Source: 13-2-20CM-66-19 sp963824395 (GTDB taxonomy: Bacteria; Pseudomonadota; Gammaproteobacteria; Steroidobacterales; Steroidobacteraceae). Taken from it: a DNA stretch of 64,000 nucleotides. Position numbers and translations under genes: made by a program. Positions 46,395-55,130 of the stretch are shown here, one piece after another. Location of the stretch: assembly GCA_963824395.1 (NCBI GenBank), contig CAWGPF010000001.1, positions 248,001 through 312,000 on the forward strand. Direction: 5' to 3'. Every line of letters begins with the position of its first letter. Position 1 is the stretch's first letter. The notes below the pieces were generated by a model. The model did not search any database and had not been told where the DNA came from. It saw only the letters and a program-made list of their open reading frames with translations.

Positions 46395-46874
46395 TTACAC
46401 GCGGATCTTGGCCTCGTTCCCCGCGAGTTCCTGCTTCGGATCGGCGCCCAGCAGCAGCTTGATGCCGGACACGACGCTCACATCATTCAGCCACACCTGC
46501 AGATTCGAGGCGTCAAAGCGCAGCAGGGCGAGCGTCGGGTCTGCCTTTCCGCCCTCGTACCAGGCGGCGACGTAGCGGTTCCACAGCCGCTCGATCACCT
46601 GAGGGTCCTCATCCACCACGAGCGAGCCTGACAGCGTCGCGAAGAGTTCATGCCCCCTGGCGACGAACGCGGCAACCGCGCGATTGCCGCGCAGCAGGCT
46701 TTGATAGAGCGAGCTGTCCTTGGAGCTGAAGAACCACAGCGGCCCCTGGCCGCCCTGAAGCTGTGCGGTCATCGGGCGGCTCTGGCCCTCCTCGTGCTCA
46801 AGACCCAGCATGAGCACCGGGTGAGCGGACAGATGGCGCCAGAAGCTCACCTCAAGTTCCTGCGGGGTATGCAC
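46395..46874 (-). CDS. Pyridoxamine 5'-phosphate oxidase-like flavin-binding protein (general stress type)
   Basis: The 159-residue product has a split-barrel fold with the general-stress-protein 26 pattern: VLMLGLEHEEGQSRPMTAQL, GPLWFFSSKDSSLYQSLLRGNRAVAAFVARGHELFATLSGSLVV in consecutive segments, and ERLWNRYVAAWYEGGKADP. Such proteins bind FMN, FAD or F420; substrates are mostly unknown. GTG 46874 has GGAG six bases upstream. There is no operon partner; about 125 bp follow before the DUF2277 gene. Confidence 0.82.
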   Translation of the reverse strand: MHTPQELEVSFWRHLSAHPVLMLGLEHEEGQSRPMTAQLQGGQGPLWFFSSKDSSLYQSLLRGNRAVAAFVARGHELFATLSGSLVVDEDPQVIERLWNRYVAAWYEGGKADPTLALLRFDASNLQVWLNDVSVVSGIKLLLGADPKQELAGNEAKIRV

Positions 46875-46999
46875 GCTGCGCTCCGGATGACTGCAAGAGG
46901 AGCGGGAAGACTAGCCGCGCCCGCGACCGGACGATGTCGGACACGCGCACTGATGCGGTGACGGACGCGTCGGACACGCGCCCTGGATGACCGGGCGCC

Positions 47000-47302
47000 T
47001 CAGCCGGAGCGTTCCGGCTCCGGCAGCGGGCGCAGCGAGCGGTAGCGGATGGCCGCCCGGGCGCGTGCCTTGGCCGCGACCTCGGCGCGATCGCGCGGCG
47101 GCACGTGGGTCGTCAGCGAGCCGAGCAGGCGGCGGCAGCTGGCACTCACCTCATCGACCGCGGTGGCGAAGGCGGCCTCGTTGGCGTGCGAGGGCTTGTT
47201 GAAGCCGCTCACCTTTCTGACGAACTGCAGCGCCGCGGCGCGGATCTCATCCTCGGTCACCGGCGGCTGGAAATTGAAAAGCATCCGGATGTTGCGGCAC
47301 AT
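47000..47302 (-). CDS. DUF2277 family protein
   Basis: The 100-residue product begins MCRNIRMLFNFQPPVTEDEI and continues RAAALQFVRKVSGFNKPSHANE, the signature of the DUF2277 family of small soluble proteins with no known function. The C-terminus is Arg/Ala-rich. It is divergent from xthA. Family recognition is confident; function is not. Confidence 0.85.
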   Translation of the reverse strand: MCRNIRMLFNFQPPVTEDEIRAAALQFVRKVSGFNKPSHANEAAFATAVDEVSASCRRLLGSLTTHVPPRDRAEVAAKARARAAIRYRSLRPLPEPERSG

Positions 47303-47463
47303 GGGGGCCTCAGGTTCGTGACGGTACGGGGTGCGCGGGGATTCTGCGACGCCGGGCGCCCGGGCACAATCGCCGGCCCGCGCCCGCTGCGCCCCGCGGG
47401 GGGCGCAGCGGCACTTATAATAAGAACTGAAGCGCGCACTGCGCCGTCCGTGAAAGCCCCCGC

Positions 47464-48240
47464 ATGAAGATCGTCACCTACAACATCAACGGCATCGGCG
47501 CGCGCCTCGGCAACCTGCTGCGCTGGCTGAAGGAATCCGCGCCCGACGTCGTGTGCCTGCAGGAACTGAAGGCGCCGCAGGAGAAGTTCCCGGAGAGCGC
47601 CATCCGCGAGGCCGGCTATGGGGTGATCTGGCACGGGCAGAAGAGCTGGAACGGGGTCGCGATCCTCACCCGCGGCGATGAGCCCGAGGAGATCCGCCGC
47701 ACGCTGCCCGGCGATCCGCAGGACGTGCACAGCCGCTACATCGAGGCGCGGGTGCGCGATCTCACCATCGGCTGCCTCTACCTGCCCAACGGCAACCCGG
47801 CCCCGGGTCCGAAGTTCGACTACAAGCTCGGCTGGCTCGAGCGCTTCATCGCGCACGCGGCGGAGCTGGCCGCAGGAGACCGAGCGGTGGTGCTCGCCGG
47901 CGACTACAACGTGATTCCCACCGAGCGCGACGTCTACAAGCCCGAGCGCTGGGTGAACGATGCCCTGTTCCGCACCGAGGTGCGCGAGGCCTTCGCGCGC
48001 CTCCTCGCGCAGGGCTGGACCGACGCCATCCGCGAACTGCACCCGCATGAGACGCTCTACACCTTCTGGGACTTCTTCCGTAATGCCTACGAGCGCAACG
48101 CCGGCCTGCGCATCGATCACCTGCTGCTGAACAAGGCGGTGCGTGGCCGCCTCACGGCCGCAGGCGTCGATCGCCCGGTGCGCGGCTGGGAGAAGCCGAG
48201 CGACCACGCTCCGACGTGGATCGAGCTTCAGGACCGATGA
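47464..48240 (+). CDS. xthA: Exodeoxyribonuclease III family AP endonuclease
   Basis: The 258-residue product of the exonuclease/endonuclease/phosphatase superfamily cuts DNA at abasic sites. It has KIVTYNINGIGARLGNLLRWL, VCLQELKAP with the metal-binding Glu, YLPNGNPAPGPKFDYKLGWLE, VLAGDYNVIP and the C-terminal RIDHLLLNKAV and EKPSDHAPTWIEL with the catalytic Asp-His. A TATAAT at 47416-47421 lies 43 bp before the ATG and directly follows a 10-bp GC hairpin (47386-47409), leaving no good -35. Confidence 0.94.
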   Translation: MKIVTYNINGIGARLGNLLRWLKESAPDVVCLQELKAPQEKFPESAIREAGYGVIWHGQKSWNGVAILTRGDEPEEIRRTLPGDPQDVHSRYIEARVRDLTIGCLYLPNGNPAPGPKFDYKLGWLERFIAHAAELAAGDRAVVLAGDYNVIPTERDVYKPERWVNDALFRTEVREAFARLLAQGWTDAIRELHPHETLYTFWDFFRNAYERNAGLRIDHLLLNKAVRGRLTAAGVDRPVRGWEKPSDHAPTWIELQDR

Positions 48241-48288
48241 AGGCAGCTGCGGGTGCGGCGTCCGGCGGGACGCTCCCGCCCGTGAGCC

Positions 48289-50124
48289 CTACCGCACTTC
48301 GCAGAAGCAGTAGGCGTAGAGGCGGTTCGGCTCACTGAAGCGCGCGAGCGCTAGCGCCTGCTGGGTGACAGGGTCGAGACGCTCGGCCAGGTGCGCGAGC
48401 GCTGCATCCTGGGGGCTCAGGCGCACGAAGCTGCGGATGAGCCCGGACCTGAGATTCATGGCGAGCGTCTCGGCCCAGGTGAGCTTCGTCTCGATGAACT
48501 TGGTCGAGTAGTCGGTGAGCTTGGCGCGCTGCGCGGCCGCCTTCACCGCGTCATTGAAGGAGCCGAGCTCGTCCACGAGGCCGATGCGCTTGGCATCGCT
48601 GCCGGCCCACACGCGCCCCTGCGCGATGGTGTCGACCTCGGCGGCGGTCTTCTTGCGTCCGGCCGCCACGCGCGCCACGAACTCATCGTAGCCGTGGGTG
48701 GTCACCGCCTGCAGCACGGCCTTGGCGCCCTCGCTCAGCGGGCGGTCGATGCGCGCCTGCCCGGACAGGGCCGTGGTGCCGACGCCATCGACGCTCACGC
48801 CGATCTTCCCGAGAGTTTTGTCGACGGTGGGAATGATCGCGAAGATCCCGATGGAGCCGGTGATGGTGGCGGGGTTAGCCCAGATCTCATCGGCGGGCGC
48901 GGAGATGTAGTAGCCGCCGGAGGCGGCATAGCCCCCCATGGACACGATGAGCGGCTTGCCGGATGCGCGCAGCGCCACGAGCTCGCGGTAGATCTGCTCG
49001 GAGGCGAGCACGCTGCCGCCGGGGCTGTTGACCCGCAGCACGACCGCCTTCACGTCCTTGTCGTTGCGCGCCTCGCGGATCAGCTTCGCGGTCGAGTCGC
49101 CGCCGATGGTGCCCGGGGGCTGCTCGCCGTCGAGGATCTCCCCGCTCGCCACGATCACGCCGATCTTCTGCTTGGCGAGACCTGCGACCTTCTTGTCGGC
49201 ACGCGCCACGCGCAGATAGTCCTCGCTCGAGATGCCGCTGAAGGAGTCCTTGTCATCATTCGGACCGACGAGCTCGGTGAGGCGCTGCTCGACCTCGAGG
49301 GAGGTCTTGAGTCCGGTGACGAGGCCATCGCTCAGGGCCACCCGGGCGGCATCGCCACGGGCGGCCGGCACGGTGGTCATGAAGGAGTCGACGTACTTCG
49401 AGAGCGCATCGGGGGCGAGCTTGCGGGCGCGCGTCACCTGCTCCTGGTAGGTGTTCCACAGCGCCGTCAGGTAGGCGCGGCTCTCCTCGCGGTCCTCGGG
49501 CGACATGCTGGTGCGGGTGTAGGTCTCCACCGCGCTCTTGAAGGCGCCGACGCGGAACACGTTGATGTCGACGCCGAGCTTGTCGAGTGCGTCCTTAAGA
49601 TAGGTGCGGTAGCGGTCGTAGCCCTGCACCAGCACGAAGCCCATGGGGTCGAGGTAGACCTCGTCCGCCTGCGCGGCCAGGTAGTAGCGCTCCTGGGTGA
49701 GCTCGACGCCGTAGGCGATCACCTTCTTGCCGCTGGCGCGGAACTCGCGGATCGAGGTGGCAAGTTCTGCGAGCGCGGGCTGGTTGGCGCTCTCGAGCTT
49801 GTCGAGGTCGAGCACCAGCACCTGGATGCGCTTGTCGGCGGCGGCGGCGTGGATGGCGTCGGTGAGGTCCCACAGCAGCGCCTCGGGGCGCGCATTGCCC
49901 AGGGCCTCATCGACGGCACGCGCGCGCGCGTCGCCGGACAGCTGCTCCACCAGCGGGCCGTCGGGGGCGATGACGAGCGCCGCCTTGCCCGGCACCAGCG
50001 GCACACTGCCGCGCAGCACGCCGAAGATCGCCCCGAAGATCACGAGGAGCAGGATCAGGTGCAGCGCCCTGCGCAGCCCGTCCAGGCCGCGCCACAGGCT
50101 CGAGAAAAAGGCACGCGCCGTCAT
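48289..50124 (-). CDS. sppA: SppA, signal peptide peptidase (67K type)
   Basis: SppA is a membrane-bound serine protease that digests cleaved signal peptides. The 611-residue product is the long double-domain form. It has an N-terminal anchor (LILLLVIFGAIFGVL, about residues 22-38), an N-terminal S49 repeat with the general-base lysine in the DPMGFVLVQGYDRYRTYLKDAL region, and a C-terminal S49 repeat with VVLRVNSPGGSVLASEQIYREL and the nucleophile serine in GGYAASGGYYISAPADEI. Length is close to E. coli SppA (618). It is convergent with xthA and lies about 62 bp downstream of rplS. Confidence 0.95.
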   Translation of the reverse strand: MTARAFFSSLWRGLDGLRRALHLILLLVIFGAIFGVLRGSVPLVPGKAALVIAPDGPLVEQLSGDARARAVDEALGNARPEALLWDLTDAIHAAAADKRIQVLVLDLDKLESANQPALAELATSIREFRASGKKVIAYGVELTQERYYLAAQADEVYLDPMGFVLVQGYDRYRTYLKDALDKLGVDINVFRVGAFKSAVETYTRTSMSPEDREESRAYLTALWNTYQEQVTRARKLAPDALSKYVDSFMTTVPAARGDAARVALSDGLVTGLKTSLEVEQRLTELVGPNDDKDSFSGISSEDYLRVARADKKVAGLAKQKIGVIVASGEILDGEQPPGTIGGDSTAKLIREARNDKDVKAVVLRVNSPGGSVLASEQIYRELVALRASGKPLIVSMGGYAASGGYYISAPADEIWANPATITGSIGIFAIIPTVDKTLGKIGVSVDGVGTTALSGQARIDRPLSEGAKAVLQAVTTHGYDEFVARVAAGRKKTAAEVDTIAQGRVWAGSDAKRIGLVDELGSFNDAVKAAAQRAKLTDYSTKFIETKLTWAETLAMNLRSGLIRSFVRLSPQDAALAHLAERLDPVTQQALALARFSEPNRLYAYCFCEVR

Positions 50125-50186
50125 GCGGTGAGCATCCTTCCCTTAGACCGCGCCCGCGGCGCTGCCGACTGTCAAAGCTGGGCGCT

Positions 50187-50531
50187 TCAGAGCTTCTCCT
50201 CGATGCGCGCGGCCTTGCCCGACAGATCGCGCAGGTAGTAGAGCTTGGCGCGGCGCACGCTGCCGCGGCGCTTGACGCTGACGTCGCTGATCGCGGGGCT
50301 GTAGGTCTGGAACACGCGCTCCACGCCCTCGCCGTGCGAGATCTTGCGCACCGTGAAGGAGGAGTTGAGGCCGCGGTTGCTCTTGGCGATGACCACGCCC
50401 TCGTAAGCCTGCACGCGCTCGCGGTCGCCCTCGACCACCTTGACCTGCACGACCACCGTGTCGCCGGGCTTGAATGCCGGCAGCTCGCGCGTCATGCGGG
50501 TCTTGTTGATTTCCTGAATGATGTTGCTCAT
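50187..50531 (-). CDS. rplS: 50S ribosomal protein L19
   Basis: The 114-residue product shows the complete L19 pattern: MSNIIQEINKTRMTRELPAF, the KPGDTVVVQVKVVEGDRERVQAYEGVVIA stretch in consecutive segments, and SVKRRGSVRRAKLYYLRDLSGKAARI at the C-terminus. Its ATG overlaps the trmD stop by four bases (ATGA). It is the last gene of the rpsP-rimM-trmD-rplS operon. Confidence 0.98.
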   Translation of the reverse strand: MSNIIQEINKTRMTRELPAFKPGDTVVVQVKVVEGDRERVQAYEGVVIAKSNRGLNSSFTVRKISHGEGVERVFQTYSPAISDVSVKRRGSVRRAKLYYLRDLSGKAARIEEKL

Positions 50532-51295
50532 GTCTTTTCACCTCGATCTGCGTTTCCCGCCGCACGTGCGGCGAGGAATTCATCCCATGCGCGCCGCAGT
50601 TCCGGCGCCAGCTGCGCCGCCGCGAGGAGCTCGGGCCGCCGTTGCACCGTCCGGGTGAACGCAGCGCTGAGCCGCCAGCGGCGGATGTCCGCGTGATCAC
50701 CGGATAACAGCACCGGCGGCACGCTTCGGCCCTCGAATACTTCCGGCCGCGTGTAGTGCGGCCAGTCGAGGAGCCCCTGGGCGAAGGAGTCCTCGGCGCT
50801 CGAGCGCTCATCCCCGAGACTTCCGGGCAGGAGCCGCACCAGCGCATCAATCACCGTCAGCGCCGGCAGCTCGCCGCCGGAGAGTACGTAGTCCCCGACC
50901 GAGAGCTCCCGGTCGATGGCGCTCTCGATCACGCGCTCATCCACGCCCTCGTAGCGTCCCGCCACCAGCAACAGGCCCGGCAGCTGCGCCAGCTCCTGCG
51001 CCAGAGCCTGGCTGAAGCGCTCGCCCTGCGCCGACAGGTACACGCGCGGGGAACCCTGCGGCAGCCTGCCCTGCGCGGCGCGGATCGCCGCCACCAGGGG
51101 CTCAGGCTTCATCACCATCCCCGGGCCACCGCCGTAGGGCCGGTCATCCACCGTGCGGTGCACATCGCTCGTATGCGCGCGCGGGTCCTCGGTCCCCACG
51201 CTCACCAGGCCACGCGCAAGCGCGCGGCTCACGATCCCGAAGCGCAGCGCCCCCTCGATCAGCGCAGGAAAGAGCGTCACCACCTCGATCTTCAT
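50528..51295 (-). CDS. trmD: tRNA (guanine37-N1)-methyltransferase
   Basis: TrmD methylates G37 in tRNAs and prevents frameshifting. The 255-residue product has the SPOUT trefoil-knot segments VDDRPYGGGPGMVMKPEPL, LVAGRYEGVDERVIESAIDRELSVGDYVLSGGELPAL in consecutive pieces, and the C-terminal YTRPEVFEGRSVPPVLLSGDH. Length matches E. coli (255). It lies eight bases after rimM. Confidence 0.97.
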   Translation of the reverse strand: MKIEVVTLFPALIEGALRFGIVSRALARGLVSVGTEDPRAHTSDVHRTVDDRPYGGGPGMVMKPEPLVAAIRAAQGRLPQGSPRVYLSAQGERFSQALAQELAQLPGLLLVAGRYEGVDERVIESAIDRELSVGDYVLSGGELPALTVIDALVRLLPGSLGDERSSAEDSFAQGLLDWPHYTRPEVFEGRSVPPVLLSGDHADIRRWRLSAAFTRTVQRRPELLAAAQLAPELRRAWDEFLAARAAGNADRGEKT

Positions 51296-51303
51296 GGAGC
51301 CTT

Positions 51304-51837
51304 CTATTCCAGCTCCGCCGGCCAGTCCACCACAATCGTACGCGCCGCCAGGTCCACCTTCTTCAGGTGCGCCGGCTGCGCGAGCACCCAGTGCTCAGGC
51401 CCGCCCGCCTCCTTTGTCACCATCACGGTGCCGCGCGGCGCATCGACGAAGTGGCTCACCACTCCAAGAGTCACACCCTCGAGGTTCGTCACCGCAAACC
51501 CCAGAAGGTCCGCCCGGTAGAACTCGCCCCGGCCCGGCTTCGGGAGCGCTGCGCGCTCAACCTCCACCCACGCCCCGGTGAGCCGCGCCGCCGCGTCCCG
51601 GTCGGTGAGGCCCTCGAGGCTCGCCACCAGTCCGGCGCCGTGCACGCGCCCCTCAATGAGCGGGCGCGTGACGCGCTCGCCGCTCAGGAGCCTGAGCGTC
51701 CACACCGGGTACTCAAGCAGCCCGTCCGCGGGCTGCGTGAAAGAGTCGACGTGGATCCAGCCCTTGATTCCGAAGGGGGCGCCCAGGCGTCCGAGTTCCA
51801 CCCATTCCACGGCTGTTGCCTCTTGCCGCGCGGACAC
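51304..51837 (-). CDS. rimM: RimM, 16S rRNA processing protein
   Basis: RimM assists maturation of the 30S head with S19. The product (177 residues from GTG 51837) has the N-terminal beta barrel (VELGRLGAPFGIKGWIHVDSF) and a PRC-barrel C-terminus (FYRADLLGFAVTNLEGVTLGVV, HWVLAQPAHLKKVDLAARTIVVDW). A GTG at 51810 has GAGG eight bases upstream and may be the true start, shortening the product by nine residues. It sits between rpsP and trmD, the standard place. Confidence 0.95.
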   Translation of the reverse strand: MSARQEATAVEWVELGRLGAPFGIKGWIHVDSFTQPADGLLEYPVWTLRLLSGERVTRPLIEGRVHGAGLVASLEGLTDRDAAARLTGAWVEVERAALPKPGRGEFYRADLLGFAVTNLEGVTLGVVSHFVDAPRGTVMVTKEAGGPEHWVLAQPAHLKKVDLAARTIVVDWPAELE

Positions 51838-51884
51838 CTTTCTATTTGGTCCGCCGCGGCGCCACCCGCATGCTTTGCGTCCCT

Positions 51885-52139
51885 TTAGACCGTGGCCTGC
51901 TTACGGTAGGAGGACACCAGGTGCGCCACGCGCTCAGAGGGCTGCGCGCCCTGGCCGACCCAGTAGTCGATGCGCGGCAGATCGAGCTTCAGCTTCTGCT
52001 CGTTGCCGCGGGCGATCGGATTGAAGAACCCGACGTGCTCTAAGCTCGGGCCGCCCTGGCGCTTGCGGCTGTCGGTCACTACCACGTGGTAGAAGGGCTG
52101 GTTGCGCGCCCCGCGCCGCGTCAGGCGAATAGTTACCAT
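51885..52139 (-). CDS. rpsP: 30S ribosomal protein S16
   Basis: The 84-residue product begins MVTIRLTRRGARNQPFYHVV and continues VTDSRKRQGGPSLEHVGFFNP, with a C-terminal VGQGAQPSERVAHLV, the complete S16 signature. It is the first gene of the operon. A TAGAAT (minus strand, 52206-52201) followed by a GC-rich discriminator about 60 bp before the ATG could be the -10 of the ribosomal protein promoter; the -35 is weak. Confidence 0.98.
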   Translation of the reverse strand: MVTIRLTRRGARNQPFYHVVVTDSRKRQGGPSLEHVGFFNPIARGNEQKLKLDLPRIDYWVGQGAQPSERVAHLVSSYRKQATV

Positions 52140-52313
52140 GGTCTTAACGCTCTCACTTGAATGGGAGGGCCGCAAAAGGGGGCCCGAAAAAAGAGCGCGG
52201 ATTCTACGCAACGGCCGTCCGCGACGCCAGTTTTTCTAGGCCCGGCGCGGGGTTCCGCCATCCTGGGATGGCTTCGGGCGCCCGCTGCCCGCCGCAGGCC
52301 CTGCAGCGGCCCC

Positions 52314-53675
52314 TCAGCGGCCCGGAAAGCCCGGCGGCATGCCCCCCTTGAAGGCACCCATCATCCGCTTGAGGGCCCCGCCCTTCATGCTCTTCATGAC
52401 GCGCTGCATCTCCAGGAACTGCTTGAGGAGCCGGTTGACGTCCTGAACCTGAACCCCGGAGCCCCCGGCGATGCGGCGGCGGCGCGAGCCGTCGATGATC
52501 GAAGGGGTGCGCCGCTCCCGCGGGGTCATGGAATTGATGATGGCGATCTGGCGGCGCAGGTCCTTGTCACCCTGCTCGGCCGAGGGCGCCCCCTTCTTCA
52601 GCGCCGCCCCGGGGAGCTTGTCGATGAGGGCCCCGACACCCCCCATCTTCTGCAGCTGCTCGAGCTGACCCTTAAGGTCGGACATGTCGAAGCCCTTGCC
52701 CTTGACGACCTTGTCGGCGAGGCGGCGGGCCTCCGCGTGGTCGACCTGGCGGTGCACCTGCTCCACCAGGCTCACCACGTCCCCCATGCCGAGGATCCGG
52801 GAGGCCATGCGCTGCGGATCAAAGGGCTCGAGCGCCTCGGTCTTCTCCCCGACGCCGAGGAACACGATCGGCTTACCGGTCACCTGGCGCACCGAGAGCG
52901 CCGCGCCCCCGCGGGCGTCGCCATCGGCCTTGGTGAGCACGATGCCGGTGAGATCGAGCGCGGCCCCGAAGGCGCGCGCGGCGTTCAGCGCGTCCTGGCC
53001 CGCCATGGCGTCCACCACGAAGAGCCGCTCGACCGCCGGGACCGCCTGGTCGATCTGGCGCACCTCGTCCATGAGCGCCTCATCGACGTGCAGCCTCCCG
53101 GCGGTGTCCACGATGAGTACGTCGAACACCCCGTTGCGGGCCCGCTCGAGGGCCGCGGCCGCGATGGCCGCAGGTGCCGCGCCCGCATCGGCCGGAAAGT
53201 ACTCGGCCCCGACCTGCTCGGCCAGGCGCTGCAGCTGCAGCATCGCCGCCGGCCGGCGCACGTCGGTGCTCACCAGGAGGACGCGCTTGCCGTCGTGTTC
53301 GATGAGGCGCCGCGCAAGCTTGGCGGCGGTGGTGGTCTTGCCGGCGCCCTGCAGGCCCGCCAGCAGAATCACCGCCGGGGGCTGCGCGCGCAGGCGAAAG
53401 CCTTCCCCCGCGCCGCCCATGAGAGCGATGAGCTCCTGGTGCAGGATGCCGATGAAGGCCTGCCCGGGGGTGAGGCTCGCGAGGACCTCGGCGCCGAGCG
53501 CCTTGGCCTTGACTGCCTCGATGAAGGACTTGACCACGGGCAGCGCCACGTCCGCCTCGAGCAGCGCGATGCGGGCCTCGCGCAGCGTCTCCCCGACGTT
53601 TTCCTCGGTGATGCGGCCGCGGCCCCGCAGGTTGTCGAGCGTGCGCGAGAGGCGCTGGGTGAGGCTGTCGAACAT
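52314..53675 (-). CDS. ffh: Ffh, signal recognition particle protein
   Basis: Ffh binds signal sequences of nascent membrane proteins and the 4.5S RNA (ffs, 21.5 kb). The 453-residue product has the N domain (LTQRLSRTLDNLRGRGRITEENV) and a GTPase domain with GLQGAGKTTTAAKLA, DTAGRLHVD and TKADGDARGGAALSV. The methionine-rich M domain has the RNA-binding region SGVQVQDVNRLLKQFLEMQRVMKSM in consecutive segments and ends MPPGFPGR. Length equals E. coli (453). It lies upstream of and parallel to rpsP, with about 174 bp between. Confidence 0.97.
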   Translation of the reverse strand: MFDSLTQRLSRTLDNLRGRGRITEENVGETLREARIALLEADVALPVVKSFIEAVKAKALGAEVLASLTPGQAFIGILHQELIALMGGAGEGFRLRAQPPAVILLAGLQGAGKTTTAAKLARRLIEHDGKRVLLVSTDVRRPAAMLQLQRLAEQVGAEYFPADAGAAPAAIAAAALERARNGVFDVLIVDTAGRLHVDEALMDEVRQIDQAVPAVERLFVVDAMAGQDALNAARAFGAALDLTGIVLTKADGDARGGAALSVRQVTGKPIVFLGVGEKTEALEPFDPQRMASRILGMGDVVSLVEQVHRQVDHAEARRLADKVVKGKGFDMSDLKGQLEQLQKMGGVGALIDKLPGAALKKGAPSAEQGDKDLRRQIAIINSMTPRERRTPSIIDGSRRRRIAGGSGVQVQDVNRLLKQFLEMQRVMKSMKGGALKRMMGAFKGGMPPGFPGR

Positions 53676-53849
53676 GGGGAGGCACGTGCCCCGGGGTGGC
53701 TGCTGGAGCGGCGATTATAGGGGCGCAGGGGCGGTTTTCCCGCTTCGGCCCGCGAAGCTTCTATGCTAGGGGTGCCCGCGTGAGCGAGAGGGGGACGGCC
53801 CCTGGGGCCGTGCGCGGGCGCTACCGCGGCCGCGAGAAAGGGTTCCGAC

Positions 53850-55130
53850 TTGAACTTCGCATCGACACTCCTCCTGTCCCTGATCCTCGTGGGACTCCTC
53901 ATCATCGTCGCCTTCTCCTCGGGCACCGAAGTGGCGATGCTCTCGGTGAACCGCTTCCGCATCCGCCACCGCGCCCAGGCAGGCCATCGCCAGGCGCGCA
54001 CGCTCGAGCGGCTGCTGGAGAAGCCCGATGACTGGCTGGGCGCGAATCTGGTGATCCTGGCAGGGGCCAGCGTGTTCGCCTCGGCGATCGCGACGATCCT
54101 CGCGCAGCGCTCCGGTGAGCGCTACGCCGTGCCCCTGGCGGGCGCCCTCCTCACCCTCATCGTCATCGTGTTCTGCGAGCTCGCGCCCAAGATCTATGCG
54201 GCCGCCAATCCGGAAGGGGTGGCGCTGCACGCCGCCGGCATCTACCGCGTGCTGGTGGGGGTTGCGCGCCCGGCGCTGTGGCTCGCCAATACCCTCGCCT
54301 ATGGCTTCCTGCGCCTGTTCGGCGCCGCCCGCACTACCCGCTCCGATCAGTCCTTGAGCGCCGAGGAGCTGCGCACGGTGGTGAGCGAGGCGGCCCCCGT
54401 CATCCCGGCCCGCCACCGCCAGATGCTGCTGTCGATCCTCGACCTGGGCCACGTCACGGTGAATGACATCATGGTGCCGCGTCAGGAGATCGACGGCATC
54501 GACGTCAGCGAGAGCTGGGACGAGATCCTCGACCGGCTGCGCCAGACCCCGCACACGCGCCTGCCGGTCTACGAGGGCGAGCTCGACAACCTGATCGGGC
54601 TGCTGCACATGAAGCGCGTGGCGCAGGAGCTGGTGCGCGGCTCCCTCACCCGCGAGCGCCTGGTGGAAGTCGCGCGCGGGCGCGAAGCCTACTTCGTCCC
54701 GGAGGGCACCGCCCTCAACGTGCAGCTCGGGCACTTCCAGCGCAACCGGCGCCGCTTCGCCTTCGTCGTCAACGAGTACGGCGACATCGAGGGCCTGGTG
54801 ACGCTCGAGGACATCCTCGAGGAGATCGTCGGCGAATTCACCTCCGACCCTGCGACCATCACGCACAAGGACGTGCACGTGGAGCGTCCCGGGGTCTACA
54901 TCGTGAATGCCAGCGCCACGATCCGCGCCCTCAACCGTGCGCTTAGCTGGCAGCTGCCCACGGGGGGACCGAAGACCGTCAACGGACTTCTGCTCGAGCA
55001 CCTGGAGACGATCCCCGACAGCGGCACCATGGTGCGCGTCGGCGCCTACGAGTTCGAAGTCCTGCAGATCGCCGACAATGCCATCCGCACCGTGCGGGTG
55101 CGGCCACCGGCGATCTTAAAGAGCGCCTAA
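53850..55130 (+). CDS. DUF21/CBS-domain membrane protein (CorC/HlyC family, YfjD-like)
   Basis: The 426-residue product has an N-terminal DUF21/CNNM transmembrane domain with about four helices (LLLSLILVGLLIIVAFSSGTEVAML, LGANLVILAGASVFASAIATIL). Two CBS domains follow (VTVNDIMVPRQEIDGIDV, FVVNEYGDIEGLVTLEDILEEIVGE), then the C-terminal CorC_HlyC domain (PTGGPKTVNGLLLEHLETIP). E. coli YfjD is the likely orthologue; the family is implicated in Mg/Co transport. Start TTG 53850 has AAAGG about eight bases upstream. The gene is divergent from ffh, a conserved pairing, and its stop overlaps the radA stop by two bases. Confidence 0.9.
   Translation: MNFASTLLLSLILVGLLIIVAFSSGTEVAMLSVNRFRIRHRAQAGHRQARTLERLLEKPDDWLGANLVILAGASVFASAIATILAQRSGERYAVPLAGALLTLIVIVFCELAPKIYAAANPEGVALHAAGIYRVLVGVARPALWLANTLAYGFLRLFGAARTTRSDQSLSAEELRTVVSEAAPVIPARHRQMLLSILDLGHVTVNDIMVPRQEIDGIDVSESWDEILDRLRQTPHTRLPVYEGELDNLIGLLHMKRVAQELVRGSLTRERLVEVARGREAYFVPEGTALNVQLGHFQRNRRRFAFVVNEYGDIEGLVTLEDILEEIVGEFTSDPATITHKDVHVERPGVYIVNASATIRALNRALSWQLPTGGPKTVNGLLLEHLETIPDSGTMVRVGAYEFEVLQIADNAIRTVRVRPPAILKSA

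Noticed and set aside
52257..52272. gccatcc-tg-ggatggc hairpin between ffh and rpsP as a terminator
   Set aside because: Seven-bp stem with a two-base loop and no T-run on the relevant strand; too weak to call.
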